Assembly: GCA_030062745.1 (NCBI GenBank)
Contig: CP099839.1
Location: forward strand, 32,904,904-32,968,903
Reading direction: 5' to 3'
Length of the DNA stretch: 64,000 nucleotides
Source: Capitulum mitella
Taxonomy: Eukaryota; Arthropoda; Thecostraca; Pollicipedomorpha; Pollicipedidae
The stretch's first letter is position 1. Every line of letters starts with the position of its first letter. Below the pieces are notes generated by a model. It did not search any database. It was not told the DNA's origin and was given only the letters and a program-made list of their open reading frames with translations. The translations under genes and the position numbers were made by a program. This document shows, one piece after another, positions 34,380-46,239 of the stretch.

Positions 34380-34530
34380 GGGAAGCGGGAGGGGGGGGGG
34401 GGCAGCTGCCTCCCCAAAGTTTTGAAATTTAACATTATTGACATGGGCGTTGACCGGAAAGAATTAATCAAAAATGCTTCTTTGCCCCCCCCCATGCTCC
34501 CCCAAACTGTGGAGAAGTTCCCGCGCCCCT
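34380..34530. repeat. C-rich dispersed repeat, copy 1
   Basis: A poly-G start with CAGCTGCCTCCCC, GGCGTTGACCGGAAAGAATT, AAAATGCTTCTTTG, a C-run and GAGAAGTTCCCGCGCCCCTG. The same order recurs at 36361-36720 inside the BEL/Pao relic. Confidence 0.6.
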
Positions 34531-34724
34531 GTCCATGATGTTAATGCCGTCTTAAGCCGTTTCTGACAACTTTGGCAACATAAACATAGCAAATGGACGG
34601 GTCGACCTACAAAAGAGAAGAACCGAATGATCCATGTCAATAATTCTGTTCCTCCCGTCTATCTGTGTGTTTGTACTTAATCGAAATTACGAGGAACGGC
34701 TGTGCAGTGTACACAGCATCCCTT

Positions 34725-34730
<6 letters not shown>

Positions 34731-34802
<72 letters not shown>

Positions 34803-34806
34803 ATAG
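34731..34806. repeat. (TA)n(TATG)n microsatellite
   Basis: About 24 TA units then five TATG units, between the PEAK-like gene and the BEL/Pao relic. Confidence 0.9.
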
Positions 34807-35673
34807 ATGTACATATATATATGATATATATTGGGTGAACCAAAGTCCAACTTTTTTCTCCCATCATCCATTACGTATTCTTAGGTGGATACCGTTAATA
34901 TGAATATTAAAAATGCGAAAAATCAGATCAATTCAACGACGTCGTCATCCCGCTCTGAGCTCAAAGGTTCGTTATATGGACTATTCCAGGACAAATCACC
35001 AAGGTAGGCCTCATAATGCTAGCCATGACCCCCCCAATTTGGATTAAATTTAACACACAGGCTTATCTGTATCTCACACCGCATTCATGCAGTTTTTCGG
35101 CTTCTGAGTCACATGGGTCACAGAATGTCAAGGAATGTCCGGGGTCATCTGGAATGCTTGACCAGAAAATGATATTTATCTATACAATGGCTTCTTTCAT
35201 ATGGCCAAAACTAGATGTGCTAGCCATAAAGCTGAGCGGACACTTGTCGCACTTTACATTGTTTTAATTTGTACACATCCATGTAGTCGGTGGTAGTGCA
35301 CACGGGCATCAGAAGGCTGTAATTGTTAAATAACGTATGTAACGTTCAACAAACATTGCATACCATTCAAAAGGTTTCTATCATGACTTGACTGAGTAGC
35401 AGAACGCAAATGAGCTGTAAACGTGAATCAGAATCAGACCGCAAATGAGCTGAAACCCAGTGAATCGGAAAACACGGTCATTATCAGCTGCGTCTGCATT
35501 TTCCAGGTCTCGGGTCAACCAAGTCACCGTTGATTTTCGAATCGGCTGGCGCGTTCCGGCGCTAAGCACTACGAAACTTCAACACACACACTTATACACA
35601 CAAAAACACCTCGACTTGGAGCTACAGCCCGAGGCTGGGCCTGTCAGGCCTTGACGACCCTTCAGTCACGGTA

Positions 35674-36092
35674 TTGACAGAACAATGCCGTGAGTCTGCG
35701 TCGGTTGATAGGCTTCATTTAGACCAGCTTGCCGAGCTTGACGATAAAATAAGATGTCTGGACGACGCCCAAGAAGGCTTTGAAAATGTCGTGGACATCA
35801 ATGAACTGGACAATGGCATTGCCCGGTCGGGAGAAATAAGAGATGGTTTGTTGTGTAGCGGACTGGAGGCGGGTCAAATTTGTCAAGAAATTAAATCTAG
35901 TGATGTCTCCTCTGATGAACTTCCTGGACTGACACCGAAAAAACAGATGAGGCTTCCCAACCTTCAGGTCCCAAAATTTGCAGGGAAAGCTGAAGAATGG
36001 CAAACCTTTTGGGAGCAGTTCCAAACTTAGATTGGAAACGATGACCTTCCAATTAAGGCGAGGCAAAGAGCTCTGTTGATGGCTTTTCAATG
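35674..36092 (+). pseudogene. BEL/Pao gag fragment
   Basis: A 118-codon frame ends in LPNLQVPKFAGKAEEWQTFW, the L-P-x-L-x-x-P-x-F-x-G-x-x-x-x-W-x-x-F-W motif that opens the main gag domain of BEL/Pao elements. A stop at 36028 follows, then homologous sequence (RQRALLMAF) continues briefly in the same frame to another stop. The protein is truncated well short of a full gag. Confidence 0.7.
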
Positions 36093-36360
36093 ACAGGCGA
36101 CAAGAACCAACATGCATGCCAAAACTGAAGAAGAGATATGGGCGCAAAGAACGTATATTTGCTCATATTGAAGGCCCCTTCTCAATGACCGTGAATGCCA
36201 GTGCGAGAAAAAATAACGAGTAAATGAACTCCGGCGTCTGCAGGACACGCTCCTGAGCCATGTCCGATGTTTGGAGGCCTTTTGTGTGAGTGACACGGTA
36301 TCTTTCTTGACCCTTCATTCCATCGAAAATCTTAGGTGAACTACGAATGGAGTGGGCTGG

Positions 36361-36720
36361 CATAGGCATAGGTGCGGGAGGCATGGGGCCAGGAGGCCTC
36401 AGCCCCCCTCAACCTTTTTTGAAAGTCAACATTGACCCTATAGGCGTTGACTGGAAAGAATTGACCCAAAATGCTCATAGGCACAGCCAGGGGAGAGGGG
36501 TCCTGGCCACCCTTAGGCTCGCATTTTTTTGTGAAAATCACTGCACATTATTTTCCCGGCAGGCGGTTTTCGTACGATTTCAGTTCACACTGAGCTCCCC
36601 CCCCTTATGAAAATCCTGGCTGCGCCCCTGAAAATGCTTTTTGGCCCCTCCCCCACCCCCCAACTAAAAGAGGAGTTCCCGTGCCCCTGCGCATGGGTGA
36701 GGGAAAGGAGGATGATTTGG
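36361..36720. repeat. C-rich dispersed repeat, copy 2, interrupted
   Basis: GGCCTCAGCCCCCCTCAACC, then GGCGTTGACTGGAAAGAATT, AAAATGCTC, and after an insertion of about 150 bp the rest (GCCCCTCCCCCACC, GAGGAGTTCCCGTGCCCCTG). It splits the gag region of the BEL/Pao relic, so it is younger than that element. Confidence 0.55.
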
Positions 36721-37017
36721 AATAGCTGTATAGCTAGCTAATAGCTTTTTTGGAAGAAGGGATCGCCACAAAGGAGCGGTTAGACGTGTTTCGCCTGCAA
36801 CCTCGCCGCAGAGTCAGACTCGAAAGAGACGGAATGGGAAGCCCGCAGGAGACAGGCGTATGCGTGGGCACTGCAGACATTGTTCAAGACGATGCGTGGC
36901 CTTTTGCCGTCGGTCTCACGAGTTCCTGAAATGCTTCAACTTTCTAAGGCTGTCGATCACGTAGGGACGCCGGAGGGTCAGTGACGCCGGGCTCTGTTTT
37001 GCTTGCCTCCAGAGGGT

Positions 37018-37330
37018 CACTTGGTGACCTGTGTATCTAAGTGCCAGCAGTGTGCAGACAAGCATAATCACGTAATATGTGCCCACAGTTCTCACAATGG
37101 TAGCATCGCTCAAACGTCAGTGGATGCTGAAGCTGACGGTAAATGTCGAGTGACTCAACAGGCCGTTCCCATGCTGTGACTGTCGTGTAACGTAAACGAC
37201 AGTGACCAGCATTCGGTTCCGTCGCCAGTCTTGGTGTGGGCCGAGAAAGACATAGTTGAGACTACAATCCTGTTTGACAGCGGGCTAGGTAGGACGTTCG
37301 TGACCTAGTCTCTGGTAAATAGGATCAGAC
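37018..37330 (+). pseudogene. BEL/Pao zinc-knuckle and protease remnant
   Basis: A Cys/His-rich stretch (CQQCADKHNHVICAH) is followed by a stop. Then comes ETTILFDSGLGRTFV, which keeps the D-S-G of a retroviral-type aspartic protease, and another stop. The order between gag and reverse transcriptase fits a BEL/Pao polyprotein. Confidence 0.5.
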
Positions 37331-37659
37331 CCGATGTGCATGGGGTCTCAGCTGCGGACATACTTTGGATTCGGTGGTGGCAGATCCACTGGAAAAGAGC
37401 GGAACCTTTATCAGTTACAAATAAGTGGCGCCATCTGCGCTCCCCAGACCACCGCCGCATCACGGCAGCTGCCTATTATCTGTTCGCCTTTGAATAAACC
37501 GCGTGGGCCGGTTCAGTCGCTGGATCTGTTCAGTGGGATCCAGCTGAGTGATCAGTATGGCTTTGAACGAACTCTTGCGGTAGATATCGGCGATCTTATT
37601 GAAACGAACCTGAGGAGACTGGGACCTAGAGAGCATTGGAATTTTGACCAGAGTCAGGT

Positions 37660-38180
37660 GGTGACCTTGACTCTGGTTCTGTGTTGCATGAGTTTAGCTC
37701 ATCTGTGAGGTACGCCGGTGGGCGATACGAGGTCGGCTTCCCATGGAACCCAGAAGGTATGGGAACATTAAAGGATAACCGGTCTGCTGAAAGGCGCTCA
37801 GTTGGGCTGACAGGTAAGCTGAGCAAAGACCCGACACTCAAAGTCTTCTACAGTGCAGTACTACAAGAAATGGAGAAGACGGACGTGATCGAGGAGTTGC
37901 CGGAAGACGAGGTAGAGCTAGATGGGCCCGCTTTTTATCTTCCCCATCGCGCTGTGGTCACGGCAGGTGGTGTTCCAACTACCGCGAGATCTGTGTTTGA
38001 CATGTCAACCTGTTGTCCTAATACTGTCCCTAAATGATTGCGTGAAGGTGGGTCCTAACCTGGTGGAGGTTCTTATAAGATCCCGTTGGTGGAGATATGC
38101 TCTGACCGCTGACTAGTCAAGGTGTTCCTGCAGGTCGCAAGAGGGAGGACCGTGACGTACATAGGTTTCTGTGGGACGAT
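37660..38180 (+). pseudogene. BEL/Pao reverse transcriptase, first part
   Basis: The frame from about 37681 reads SSVRYAGGRYEVGFPW, then a leucine- and lysine-rich segment, EVELDGPAFYLPHRAVV and SVFDMST. These are the usual motifs at the start of BEL/Pao RT (G-R-Y-E-V-x-L-P-W, Y-L-P-H-H-x-V, V-F-D-A-S). A stop at 38035 interrupts it, and the A-L-T-A-D segment follows in another frame near 38098-38112. The catalytic dyad is not present. Confidence 0.65.
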
Positions 38181-38204
38181 CAGCCACGTAGCCTGGATTT
38201 TCCT

Positions 38205-38345
38205 CTGGGGAGGGGGAAAATGTCAAATTTTGTCATACGCCGACCGCATTCTTTCAAAATTCATATCTAGCATAGAGCATTTTGCTCGGGGGGGGGGGCA
38301 GAGCATGGCCCCATGCCCCCCCCCCCTCTTGGCTACGTCCCTGGG
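38205..38345. repeat. G/C-run repeat ending GGCTACGTCC
   Basis: GGGGAGGGGGAAAATGTCAA, a G-run and C-run pair and CTTGGCTACGTCCCTG. Related ends occur at 13110-13160 (GGACGTAGCCAACGGGGGCC) and 44545-44640 (GACATAGCCGACGGGGCC). It is a short dispersed family with paired G and C runs. Confidence 0.5.
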
Positions 38346-38559
38346 GACGGTAATGATCAGGTGAGAACCATGTCGGTTCTGCGGGTGGCGTTTGGGATAG
38401 CGTGTAGCCCGTTTCTCTTGAGTTTTGAATGTCAGTAATCACCATTACCTGCCAGTGTGCACTCCCTCACGTGCCGTCAGTGAGATGACGGATCGTTTAT
38501 GTTGGCCATTGGCTGACGGGTGGTGATACGACGGAGGGTACGCATGCCATGTTGGTCGA

Positions 38560-38628
38560 CGTGCAGCGCGTCATGGCATGTCGCGCTGCACGTGCCACGA
38601 CGGGGCATGGCACGTGCAGCGTGCCATG
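38560..38628. repeat. two adjacent GC-rich hairpins
   Basis: CGTGCAGCGCG (38560-38570) pairs with CGCGCTGCACG (38582-38592). CATGGCACG (38606-38614) pairs with CGTGCCATG (38620-38628). The words GCATGGCACGTGCAGCG recur, so both may come from local duplication. They sit inside the BEL/Pao relic. Confidence 0.7.
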
Positions 38629-38719
38629 TATCGTCATGGCACACTGCACGTGAGGATGATGCTGGCAAAATGTCACTCCACTAGTGAGCGCGTGTACCAT
38701 AGAGATGACGTGCACGCGA

Positions 38720-38935
38720 TTGGCGCCAAGTGAATGTGCTGGATGTCAAGTGGCTTCTAGGGAACGATATGCTCTCCTTGATGCATTGACCTTATCCACA
38801 GATGTAGCTCCCCTCGTGAGGGTGGTGCTGGCCCGGTTATTCGACCCACTCGGCATTCTGACGCTGGTCATCATCGTAATATCAAGCGTCTGTTTCAGGA
38901 GCCGTGGCAGCTAGGACGACCGTGGGATGAAGCCA
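38720..38935 (+). pseudogene. BEL/Pao RT distal fragment
   Basis: SRERYALLDALTLSTDVAPL is followed by RLFDPLGILT, the F-D-P-L-G-x-x-x-P motif that closes BEL/Pao RT. A stop at 38912 follows, and one frame over QEPWQLGRPWDE resembles the W-x-x-x-x-W-D-x-x-x segment that comes next. RT sequence between 38180 and 38700 has been replaced by other DNA. Confidence 0.6.
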
Positions 38936-39424
38936 TTACTGACGAATAGTTTCGTGTTTTTCAGCTGGCTGCAGGGGTTTCGACATAGCATACACAAAAA
39001 CGACGTACATACACTGAACGCAGGAGCCAAAAACGGCCGGTGTGATGCGAAACCACTTTTCGTTTACGGAAAGCCAACCCTAATTGTTATGCCATTATTT
39101 GTGACATGACCCAATACATTTCTAATACTACATCCTAAACAACAAATTATCGACGAAAAAGATGCATATTGGTTCAGTTATTATTTTTATCAGGTAAATC
39201 ATTAAACATTCCAATCACCATTTAGACCGGGCTGCACTCGGTCAGACTCGGCAAAGCCTGGGCAGAGCCCCGACCTGCCATTTGCATCAGCTACGTCGGA
39301 CAGAACCACAACACTGGTAGAGCCAAACTTATCCCAACCACTCCGTCTCGGCATAGTAGAATCTCGCTCGATTGGGCCATGGTGCGCTAAGCCCAAGCGG
39401 CAGTCGTGATCAGGCTCCGCCTAG

Positions 39425-39462
39425 GCGTTTGTTGAGCTGCGCCGAAGCGCACTCAACAAACG
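39425..39462. repeat. hairpin with CGAA loop
   Basis: CGTTTGTTGAG...TGCGC pairs with GCGCA...CTCAACAAACG around CGAA with one bulged base. It is about 2 kb below the timeless stop. No flanking gene features. Confidence 0.65.
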
Positions 39463-39599
39463 TTTACAGGCCTGAAAAAGTATTTTTTCGGATTGATAAA
39501 TCCTCGTTGAAATTAAGCTATTTTTCATACTAATACTAGATGACCCATATACACGATGCAAAATTTGGGAATAACGAAAAGCTGATAGGTTCCTGGCCT

Positions 39600-40010
39600 G
39601 GCCCGGTTGTCCACGTCCCAAGTACCGTCACCTGTTCCAGTTTCCTGTCCCGTGCCCTGTTGCCGTCTCTTTGCCATCCGCATTCCTACTCTTGTCCCAG
39701 CCCCTGACTTTGTCGTCTTCCCTGTTTCAGCCCAAGTCTCTGTCCTTTCCTTGTTCCTGTAACTGTCCTCGTTCTTATCGTTATCCTATAATAATGGACC
39801 TGCAAGGTGTCGCTGTCCCCATTCCCGCCCCGTTCCAAGTATTGTTCACCTGTCACGGTGTTCCCATGCCCCTACGGTCGCCTGTCCCGGTGCTCTGCCT
39901 CTATTCGGTAGTTCCCAACGTATCCCCGTCTAACCCCACCCCTTACTCCTGTCTCCTGTCCATTGCAATATAGGTGTCTTGTCCCGGTCCCACTTTCCTG
40001 TCACCAGTAT
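39600..40010. repeat. CCTGTCCC-rich degenerate repeat
   Basis: Pyrimidine-rich words such as CCTGTCCC, TTCCTGT and GTCCCGGTG recur irregularly. Open frames here are low in complexity and have no protein features. Confidence 0.45.
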
Positions 40011-40782
40011 ACTTCGAAATGCGTCGATTCGGCGCAAAATCACGTCCCGCACGCTTTACGTTATACTTTATTGCAGCATTACAACGGCAAGAAAAACGGG
40101 CCTTTCCGTCCGTATCAGCCGTTTCCTGAACAGACCTGGTACGTGGCCACAACCGCAAGGTAGGCACAAACGACTCGGGAATCGAGAACGTCCCAGCTTT
40201 GGGCGTGTGCGGTGTCTATTCCGGCGGACGACGTCGGCTCTGTGGAATTATTTGCAATCGGTACCTGGTCGCGTGGGACCATCGAATCACCAAGTTGGTA
40301 GTTCTGTCCGTTAAACCGATTCGCACTCTATTTTAACATTGTAAGACGGTGTTTTTCGTGCTCTCGAGGTCAGTAAGCGGCAGACGTGTCCTGGGCCATA
40401 CACGCTGCTTTTTACACGATGCGATTCTGCCTTTGATTGGCTGTCGCACGTAACCGGTTTCGTCCCGGTGCAGTCTGTGGTCTGTCAGAACGTCTCGATC
40501 TCGCCTGAAAAACAGCTGAAGTCGTGACCTACACCGGTAGTCTCGTAGTGCTTCATAGTCGGACCAGCTGCTGCCGTGTTATCAGTATTTGGCATCGGAA
40601 TGACAAAAGCATTGACTTGCCGGTGGTTCCATTTTCGTCTCAGAAATGCACCCCTTTTCCTTCGAAATTGCAGTGCAAACAGAATATATCCGAAATCCGC
40701 GAATGTTCCCATTTAAAGTGCATGCTGTTGCCAACCCATCAGACAGACGGGGTAGGCCCCACAGTGGCATTTAGGGTTGATA

Positions 40783-40813
40783 TCACATGTTTTGCAAGTC
40801 TTACAAAACATGT
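40783..40813. repeat. 11-bp hairpin
   Basis: CACATGTTTTG and CAAAACATGTG flank a 9-base loop. It lies between the two convergent genes, about 600 bp below the timeless stop. Confidence 0.6.
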
Positions 40814-41398
40814 GCTTTTGGTGTTGACGCACGCGGCACGCACGCCAAGCCCTACGCACAAGAGTTCATTGTTGGATTCTTCATATTAATTCTTATATGT
40901 ATTGCAATTAAATGAATAAGTGGACATTTTAGAGGGCGATCTGGCCGTGCCACTATCATCAAGCACACAGAAGAGCGAGTCGAAGTGTGAGAATGGCATA
41001 CGGCTACAGATTGCCTGGGTTAAAGGTCCTCGAACCCCTCGAGCCAGCTAAATGTTGGGTTTTTCAGGTTGACTTCCATATGCATAGGAGGCTGATGAAT
41101 AAATGAACATTTCAGAGTGCTATTACGCTGTGCCATTACCGACAACCGCACACGAGAGCAAGCCGAAGTCTTTATAATGATGTTTATGAGTTAAACCCGT
41201 ATTTCTACCTCACACATTTCGCTTTGACAAGAATAAACACACAGACAAAACCAACTACTGTATTGAAAAAGTACCCAGCAATGGCTCCTGGGGCAAACAG
41301 CCAGCATGGAGGGCCAATTCCAAACCAAAGCAAAGCAATATTGGACAAATAAGTGTATCCACGTACAAACGACGAGGTTACCAGTCGACATCAGAGTC

Positions 41399-41702
41399 TC
41401 ATTCACTTTCGCTCTCAATAATACGCCGCGGCTTTTTCTCGAAGTCAACTCTTCTTGGTGTGTCCAGATCAGAGCCCTCTTCCCCAGACGACAGAGCCCT
41501 CTTTTCCGCCTCTCCGTTTCGACCAAACTTGAAGGCCACGCTGCCACCAGCGTCCTGGGCTCCGGCCGTCTCGTCCCCTGAGTCTGAGGCCGCTCGGCTG
41601 CGCCTGGTGGCAACACTCGCAGCGGACATCGGCCGTCCGGACGTCTCATCATCAGAGTCGGACTTCATTCGGCGGACGCGCTTACGACGTTTGACAGAGG
41701 CA
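41399..41702 (-). CDS. timeless: timeless/Timeout, terminal exon G with stop
   Basis: A strong acceptor (TTTTTTTCTTTCAG) opens this exon. One base completes the split codon, and then 100 codons and a TGA follow. The protein is basic then acidic: VKRRKRVRRMKSDSDDE, repeated S-x-S-D/E-D-E-T clusters (SDSDDETS, SDSGDETA, SSGEEGSD), and RRVDFEKKPRRIIESESE at the end. The charged KRRKR patch is a plausible nuclear localisation signal, and the SD/SE clusters look like casein kinase 2 sites; both are inferences. Charged tails that close on an acidic end are typical of TIMELESS. No AATAAA was seen on this strand just below the stop. Confidence 0.87.
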
Positions 41703-43308
41703 CTGAAAGAAAAAAAAACACTCATTGGACTGAACTTCGTAGGACTTCCTATCGGCCGAATTATGCATCAGACTGTTTACAGGTTTCCAGGCGTTTAAAG
41801 AGGATATACGACTTTTGGCGGCTGCAGATATCATTTAGTGTTTCATGAACGTGTTCGACCCTGAAAGATGGCGTGCAGTGGTTTCTGACTGGAACTATCA
41901 AGCAAAACACTAAAATGTGTTTGGCGCGTTTTTTTTTGCATAAGGTGCTTGCGTTCCGTTGTTGACATCTAGCAGCTGTGGCCCATTACTTCATCGTCGT
42001 TGCGAAGATTACGCGGCAGTGACAATAAAAAAGTAAACTAATTTCACGGTGTTCGCATTTGTGACTCGTATCAGACTTTCGATTCTCCGCCGGATCTGCG
42101 CGCCGAAAAAGAAGCCAGAAAATTTGATTAAAATAATTCGACTCGTGCGAAGGAATCCCCGACTTTCACAACTGTCAAATTATCCTACGGACCAATGGGC
42201 ATTTCCCAACAAACTGCTTTCTTTAATACTCAAGTGTTACCTAGAAACCTCGTAATTTCAATTTGCAACTCCCTCGCGCGCAACAAATGTAAGGTAATGA
42301 GGTCCAATTGTGTTCAAAATTGTATGGTCATGGTTATATAAAACTACATCAACTAATCTAAACTAATCATCAATGATCACGTGTGAAATGGACACAATTT
42401 CAAATTACCCCGTCCCGTAAGCCTGCAATTTCCAAGCAAGAGCTTGCATGCCGGTGTGTGAAAGCAACAAACGTAACGTCGACAATGATGACGCAGGGCC
42501 GACGACACGCTACCCTTGTTTTGCAGAACGACTGCCCAAGATTAATTATGTTTTCAACAAACAAAATTCAATACGGGGCAAAGCTTAGCAACTTGTTTTT
42601 TGGTTAAGGAGTAAGTCAGAGAATAGTCATAAGAAAAAGTCACGAAACCTCAACGTGTAATAGTACTATTTTTCTAAAAATAAAAATTACTACTAGGTGG
42701 TGATGTAGTTTAAAAAGCTACACAAAACGAAGGTACTTGCAATAAAACTCATTTCCTTTGGACGTACGGGATTTCGCTTTTTTAATTTTAGTCCGTTTAG
42801 TTTTCAAAGACATACTGAACAGGCTTAATGTCAATTTCAACATTTCTTTGACTGCTTCCCAACTTCAATTGCTCTGTGGAATTCGATTCAAGCGCTAAGT
42901 CAGCTTTGTTGAAAAAGGTCGTATGTTCACTTTAACAAGTGCCGAAAACCAAAACGAGGCAATCATTCGAGACCACGTGATACTTGATGAGAATATCGAT
43001 TACATACATTCATACCATGAATGACGCAGGGAAACGCTTCATGAAACCCACAGGAGTAAAGGCATCTGGTCTTTCACGGAACATTTAATTTCGTGCTGAC
43101 CATGTCAAATTTTGCGAACTCCGGAGCCATGATATATCGATGTAAAACATCCCAAAAGATTCGACAAAGTCTTGCCCCGAAAACCATCCTTATCTGTCGG
43201 ACGTTTCGCCGAATTCTATAGTGTTTAAAATTGGCCTCCAAATCCACGCTAGCTCCGGTATCCCCATCAACTGGGAAACATCCGGATACGTTTCCGCTGA
43301 AGGCTCAC

Positions 43309-43480
43309 TTCGGTGCAGCGGCTCGGACGCTGTTCTCGTCGTCCGAAGGCAGCGGCCGAGCACTGCCGCTGGATGGCGTGGGAGTCGGTTGCTTGTGCTC
43401 GGAGAACGACGCCACGTGCAAACTGCAGCTGAGTTCGGCACGAGCCAGGCCACCACTCTCCTCATCTGAGCCGTCCTCCT
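43309..43480 (-). CDS. timeless: timeless/Timeout, exon F (acidic, Ser/Pro-rich)
   Basis: The acceptor is TGCCGCTACCAG and the donor is CCGAA|GTGAGC, entering in phase 1 and leaving in phase 2. It encodes EEDGSDEESGG, a short hydrophobic stretch, a Pro/Ser/Thr linker (QPTPTPSSGSARPLPSDDE) and AAAP. No domain is seen. It is a disordered tail segment like the acidic tails of vertebrate TIMELESS. The plus-strand open frame over the same bases is a shadow. The phase-2 exit matches the single T that begins exon G. Confidence 0.82.
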
Positions 43481-46239
43481 CTGGTAGCGGCAGAGAAGAG
43501 CAGGGTCAGGGGCCAAACAGCACTCTTAACATCAAACCAAACTCTGTATCAGGCACAGACATCGGGATCTCTGCTGGCAGACGTGATCTTTACAACATGA
43601 GTGTTAATCCCGGCCAGTGTTATCTGTCATAAGAAGAGTCACAAGTCTCCTCAAGCCAAAGTTGTCTGTCGAAATATGAGTCACTGGTCTCTCCAGGCCG
43701 GCGTTGCCTGTAACAAATACTTATACTTATTCTCCGAATATTGCGACATTCCACTGGCTTTTTTTGCCTCGAGTTGTAGAAAATAGTAAAAGGCTTAAGG
43801 CACACGCTGTAATCGCATAAGAACATAGCATAGTACATCTCAAAGACATCTCAAAAACTTGACGTGAAACAAATTCGAAGGTCGCGCAGGTCAGACTGAG
43901 GAGAATCCGACCATTTAAAGGGAATCCCCCACATTTACACGCGTTTTCAACTGAGACAGAAAGTTGTAGCCGGAACCGAGGCGAGTCGATTTTCGATTAC
44001 ATCATGTCTCTAACCTCTATATTTACGAAGTTTCATGGCTTGCGTCATGTTTTCAGCTAAGTTTTGACGGCATGAATTAGCGCACACCAAGGAACGTTAA
44101 CAGAACAGATCAGCGCATATTGCGGGTCGATATCGGGTAAACAGCAGCGAGCGGCCGCTAAACAGCTGTGGCGTTTCCTGGCGAAACGTCGCTATGTTCC
44201 TGAAGTATGTGGAGCGGCCGAAGTCATGGTTTGAAAGCTTCTAATAATTAATAATTCTGGCGCGATTTGACATCAGCACCTGTACAATTTATTTTACAAA
44301 CACATACGTCAGGTACGCTTGTCCTTTACCTTTTCATTACTTGGAGTGCAACATTCTTTGTTTTGCACATCATAAACATTTGAGTCAAAAGTTCCAAGTG
44401 CACAATCCCGCATTCAGTATTATCTTTCCCGAGAAACTGGCGGCATAATGTTTTCTACAATTTTGCCTGCATTTTACCATATTCTTGTTTCGACCTCTAT
44501 TGTATTTCCTCAGGCAGGATTTCTGCAGAGCTGTGATCAGGGACATAGCCGACGGGGCCAATGTCCGAGGGGTTTTCAGTTTTGTGGGGGGTTGCATTTG
44601 TCTTGGCCCTCTCCTCGGTAAAATCCTGGCTACAGCTAACATCCTGTGGGAGTGACCTACCCGCTCGCCAAGTAAGGATGTTACAGAAAGCAGGTTCTGC
44701 TAAATAACTTTTTTTTTAATCCAATCAGAGGGAAACCAGCCGCACTTTTGTTAATGAAAATGTGGCAGTACGCCTATTTAAATGCATGGGATGAGTGTAC
44801 TTGAAATTGTTCCTAACAGTTTGTTTATAGTTCTACCATTGAACATATTACATCCAAAATAATTTTGCCCCTGTGGCTCTGGTGAGCATTCTGATGGCTG
44901 ATAGTGAAATGCAATAAGATACATGTTTTATTACAATCATGTTGAAACTATGTGGGAAATGTCTCTCTCACACATTGCGTTATGATGTCCTGCAGTCTGT
45001 GTAGTACATATGTTTACCATATTTTGGCGTGATATCCAGGGGAGGTGAAAGCAGGGGGCTGCGAAAGCAGCTGCCCCCTTCCCTTATTTGGGCAATTTAG
45101 CATCAGCCCTATCAAAATGCATGGGAAATCGATATAAAAATGTTTTCCCATAACTCTGAAAACATTTCACCATTATGGCTTGTTTTCGAATGACATAACC
45201 AAAACCACATGAACTGTTGCTTCAGTGAAATTGAAAAATTCTTGCTCTTTTAAGCTTTTCAATCCGGAGATGGGCATGCTGGATGTTTTCCCACACATGT
45301 GGCATCAAGCTAAGAAATGACAACATGAACATTGAAAGTTAAATGCCAAAAACTCATAACATGTTTCACCAGACAGCGCATTTTCGTCATATTTCCTTCT
45401 TGGCTGACAGGCTTTAGGGACTGGTTCAGCGCCATTTCCACCAGCATCATGACTTCCGCAACCTGCTCTCAAGAACACCTCAACAACCAAACATATATAA
45501 CATAACATCATATATCTGAACCGCGCTCACTATCTGCGAACGCTGGAGTTCACCAGTTTGTGCTCCTCTTCTTTACCATTAGGTGCACTTACCAAATTTG
45601 TAAGGAACCTGGAGACCATGCTGCATGCAAAACTGAATTTGCATTCAAATTCGTCTGGTAAACTACCATATATGCAGCGCAACCGTTACTGCCATTTCAT
45701 ACTGTAGTGAGTATAATGCGGAATCATGAGGTATGCAGGTGGTATTTGTGAAAACATACACCTCTTGTTTTCTAGTACTGTTCATTATTATCAAGAACGT
45801 TCCATGCTTTTCAACGTTAAATATCAAATATACTGCCAGCCATGGCCTTTCGGCAGGTAACATCTGCAGGCGTCGAGCTACGAAAACAAGTGGCCTGGAA
45901 CTTGTACGGGACTTGTACGGGAAAACAACAGACCCGCAGCTCGCAAGCGTACGGCCGGAAGCCATCATATCGACGTAAAACGACCCGAACGCCAGCCAGA
46001 CGGCATGACAAAACATCTCGGCGTCAAAAACAATCCGGCACGTGGCCATGACCGCCATAACGCTGACCGGCCGCCCAATTTTGGCCAGCCAAACAGCAAA
46101 CAAACCATGAGATGTGCGATTCGCCCTTCACGGTAATCAACAACATCCGCCGGTCGTCACGGCCGACGGATGCTTTTCATTTTCATTCATTCATTGCGCA
46201 TGCTGTTCATTTCCTACGGCTTTCCCGGCGAAGACGTGG
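43481..46239. other. timeless intron, left part, no other gene seen
   Basis: A roughly 50-bp motif (GAGTCAC-GTCTCC-AGCC) is doubled at 43630-43715. A C-rich repeat lies at 44545-44640 and another at 45030-45110. Confidence 0.45.

Larger units (their letters stand above)
33461..35382. other. no gene seen
   Basis: AT-rich spacer holding a poly-G run (33481-33492), a C-rich repeat and a TA microsatellite. Confidence 0.5.
35383..39110 (+). mobile_element. decayed BEL/Pao-type LTR retrotransposon
   Basis: Fragments occur in the right order: an LTR-like start (TGACTTGACTGAGTAGCAG at 35383), gag, a Cys/His and protease region, and reverse transcriptase. Many stops and frameshifts, two insertions (36361-36720, 38205-38345) and a palindromic patch (38550-38660) break it. 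No intact catalytic YxDD, RNase H or integrase was found. A clear 3' LTR was not found either. It fills most of the gap between the two convergent genes. Confidence 0.7.
39111..41398. other. intergenic, no gene seen
   Basis: It lies between the BEL/Pao relic and the timeless stop and holds the CGAA hairpin, a pyrimidine-rich repeat and an 11-bp hairpin. The frame at 40524-40889 has no family features. Confidence 0.45.

Noticed and set aside
34634-34903. Frames rich in YIYIY on both strands
   Set aside because: They are translations of the TA and TATG microsatellite.
43231-43632. 133-codon plus-strand frame
   Set aside because: It overlaps timeless exon F on the other strand and continues into intron. 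No features of its own.
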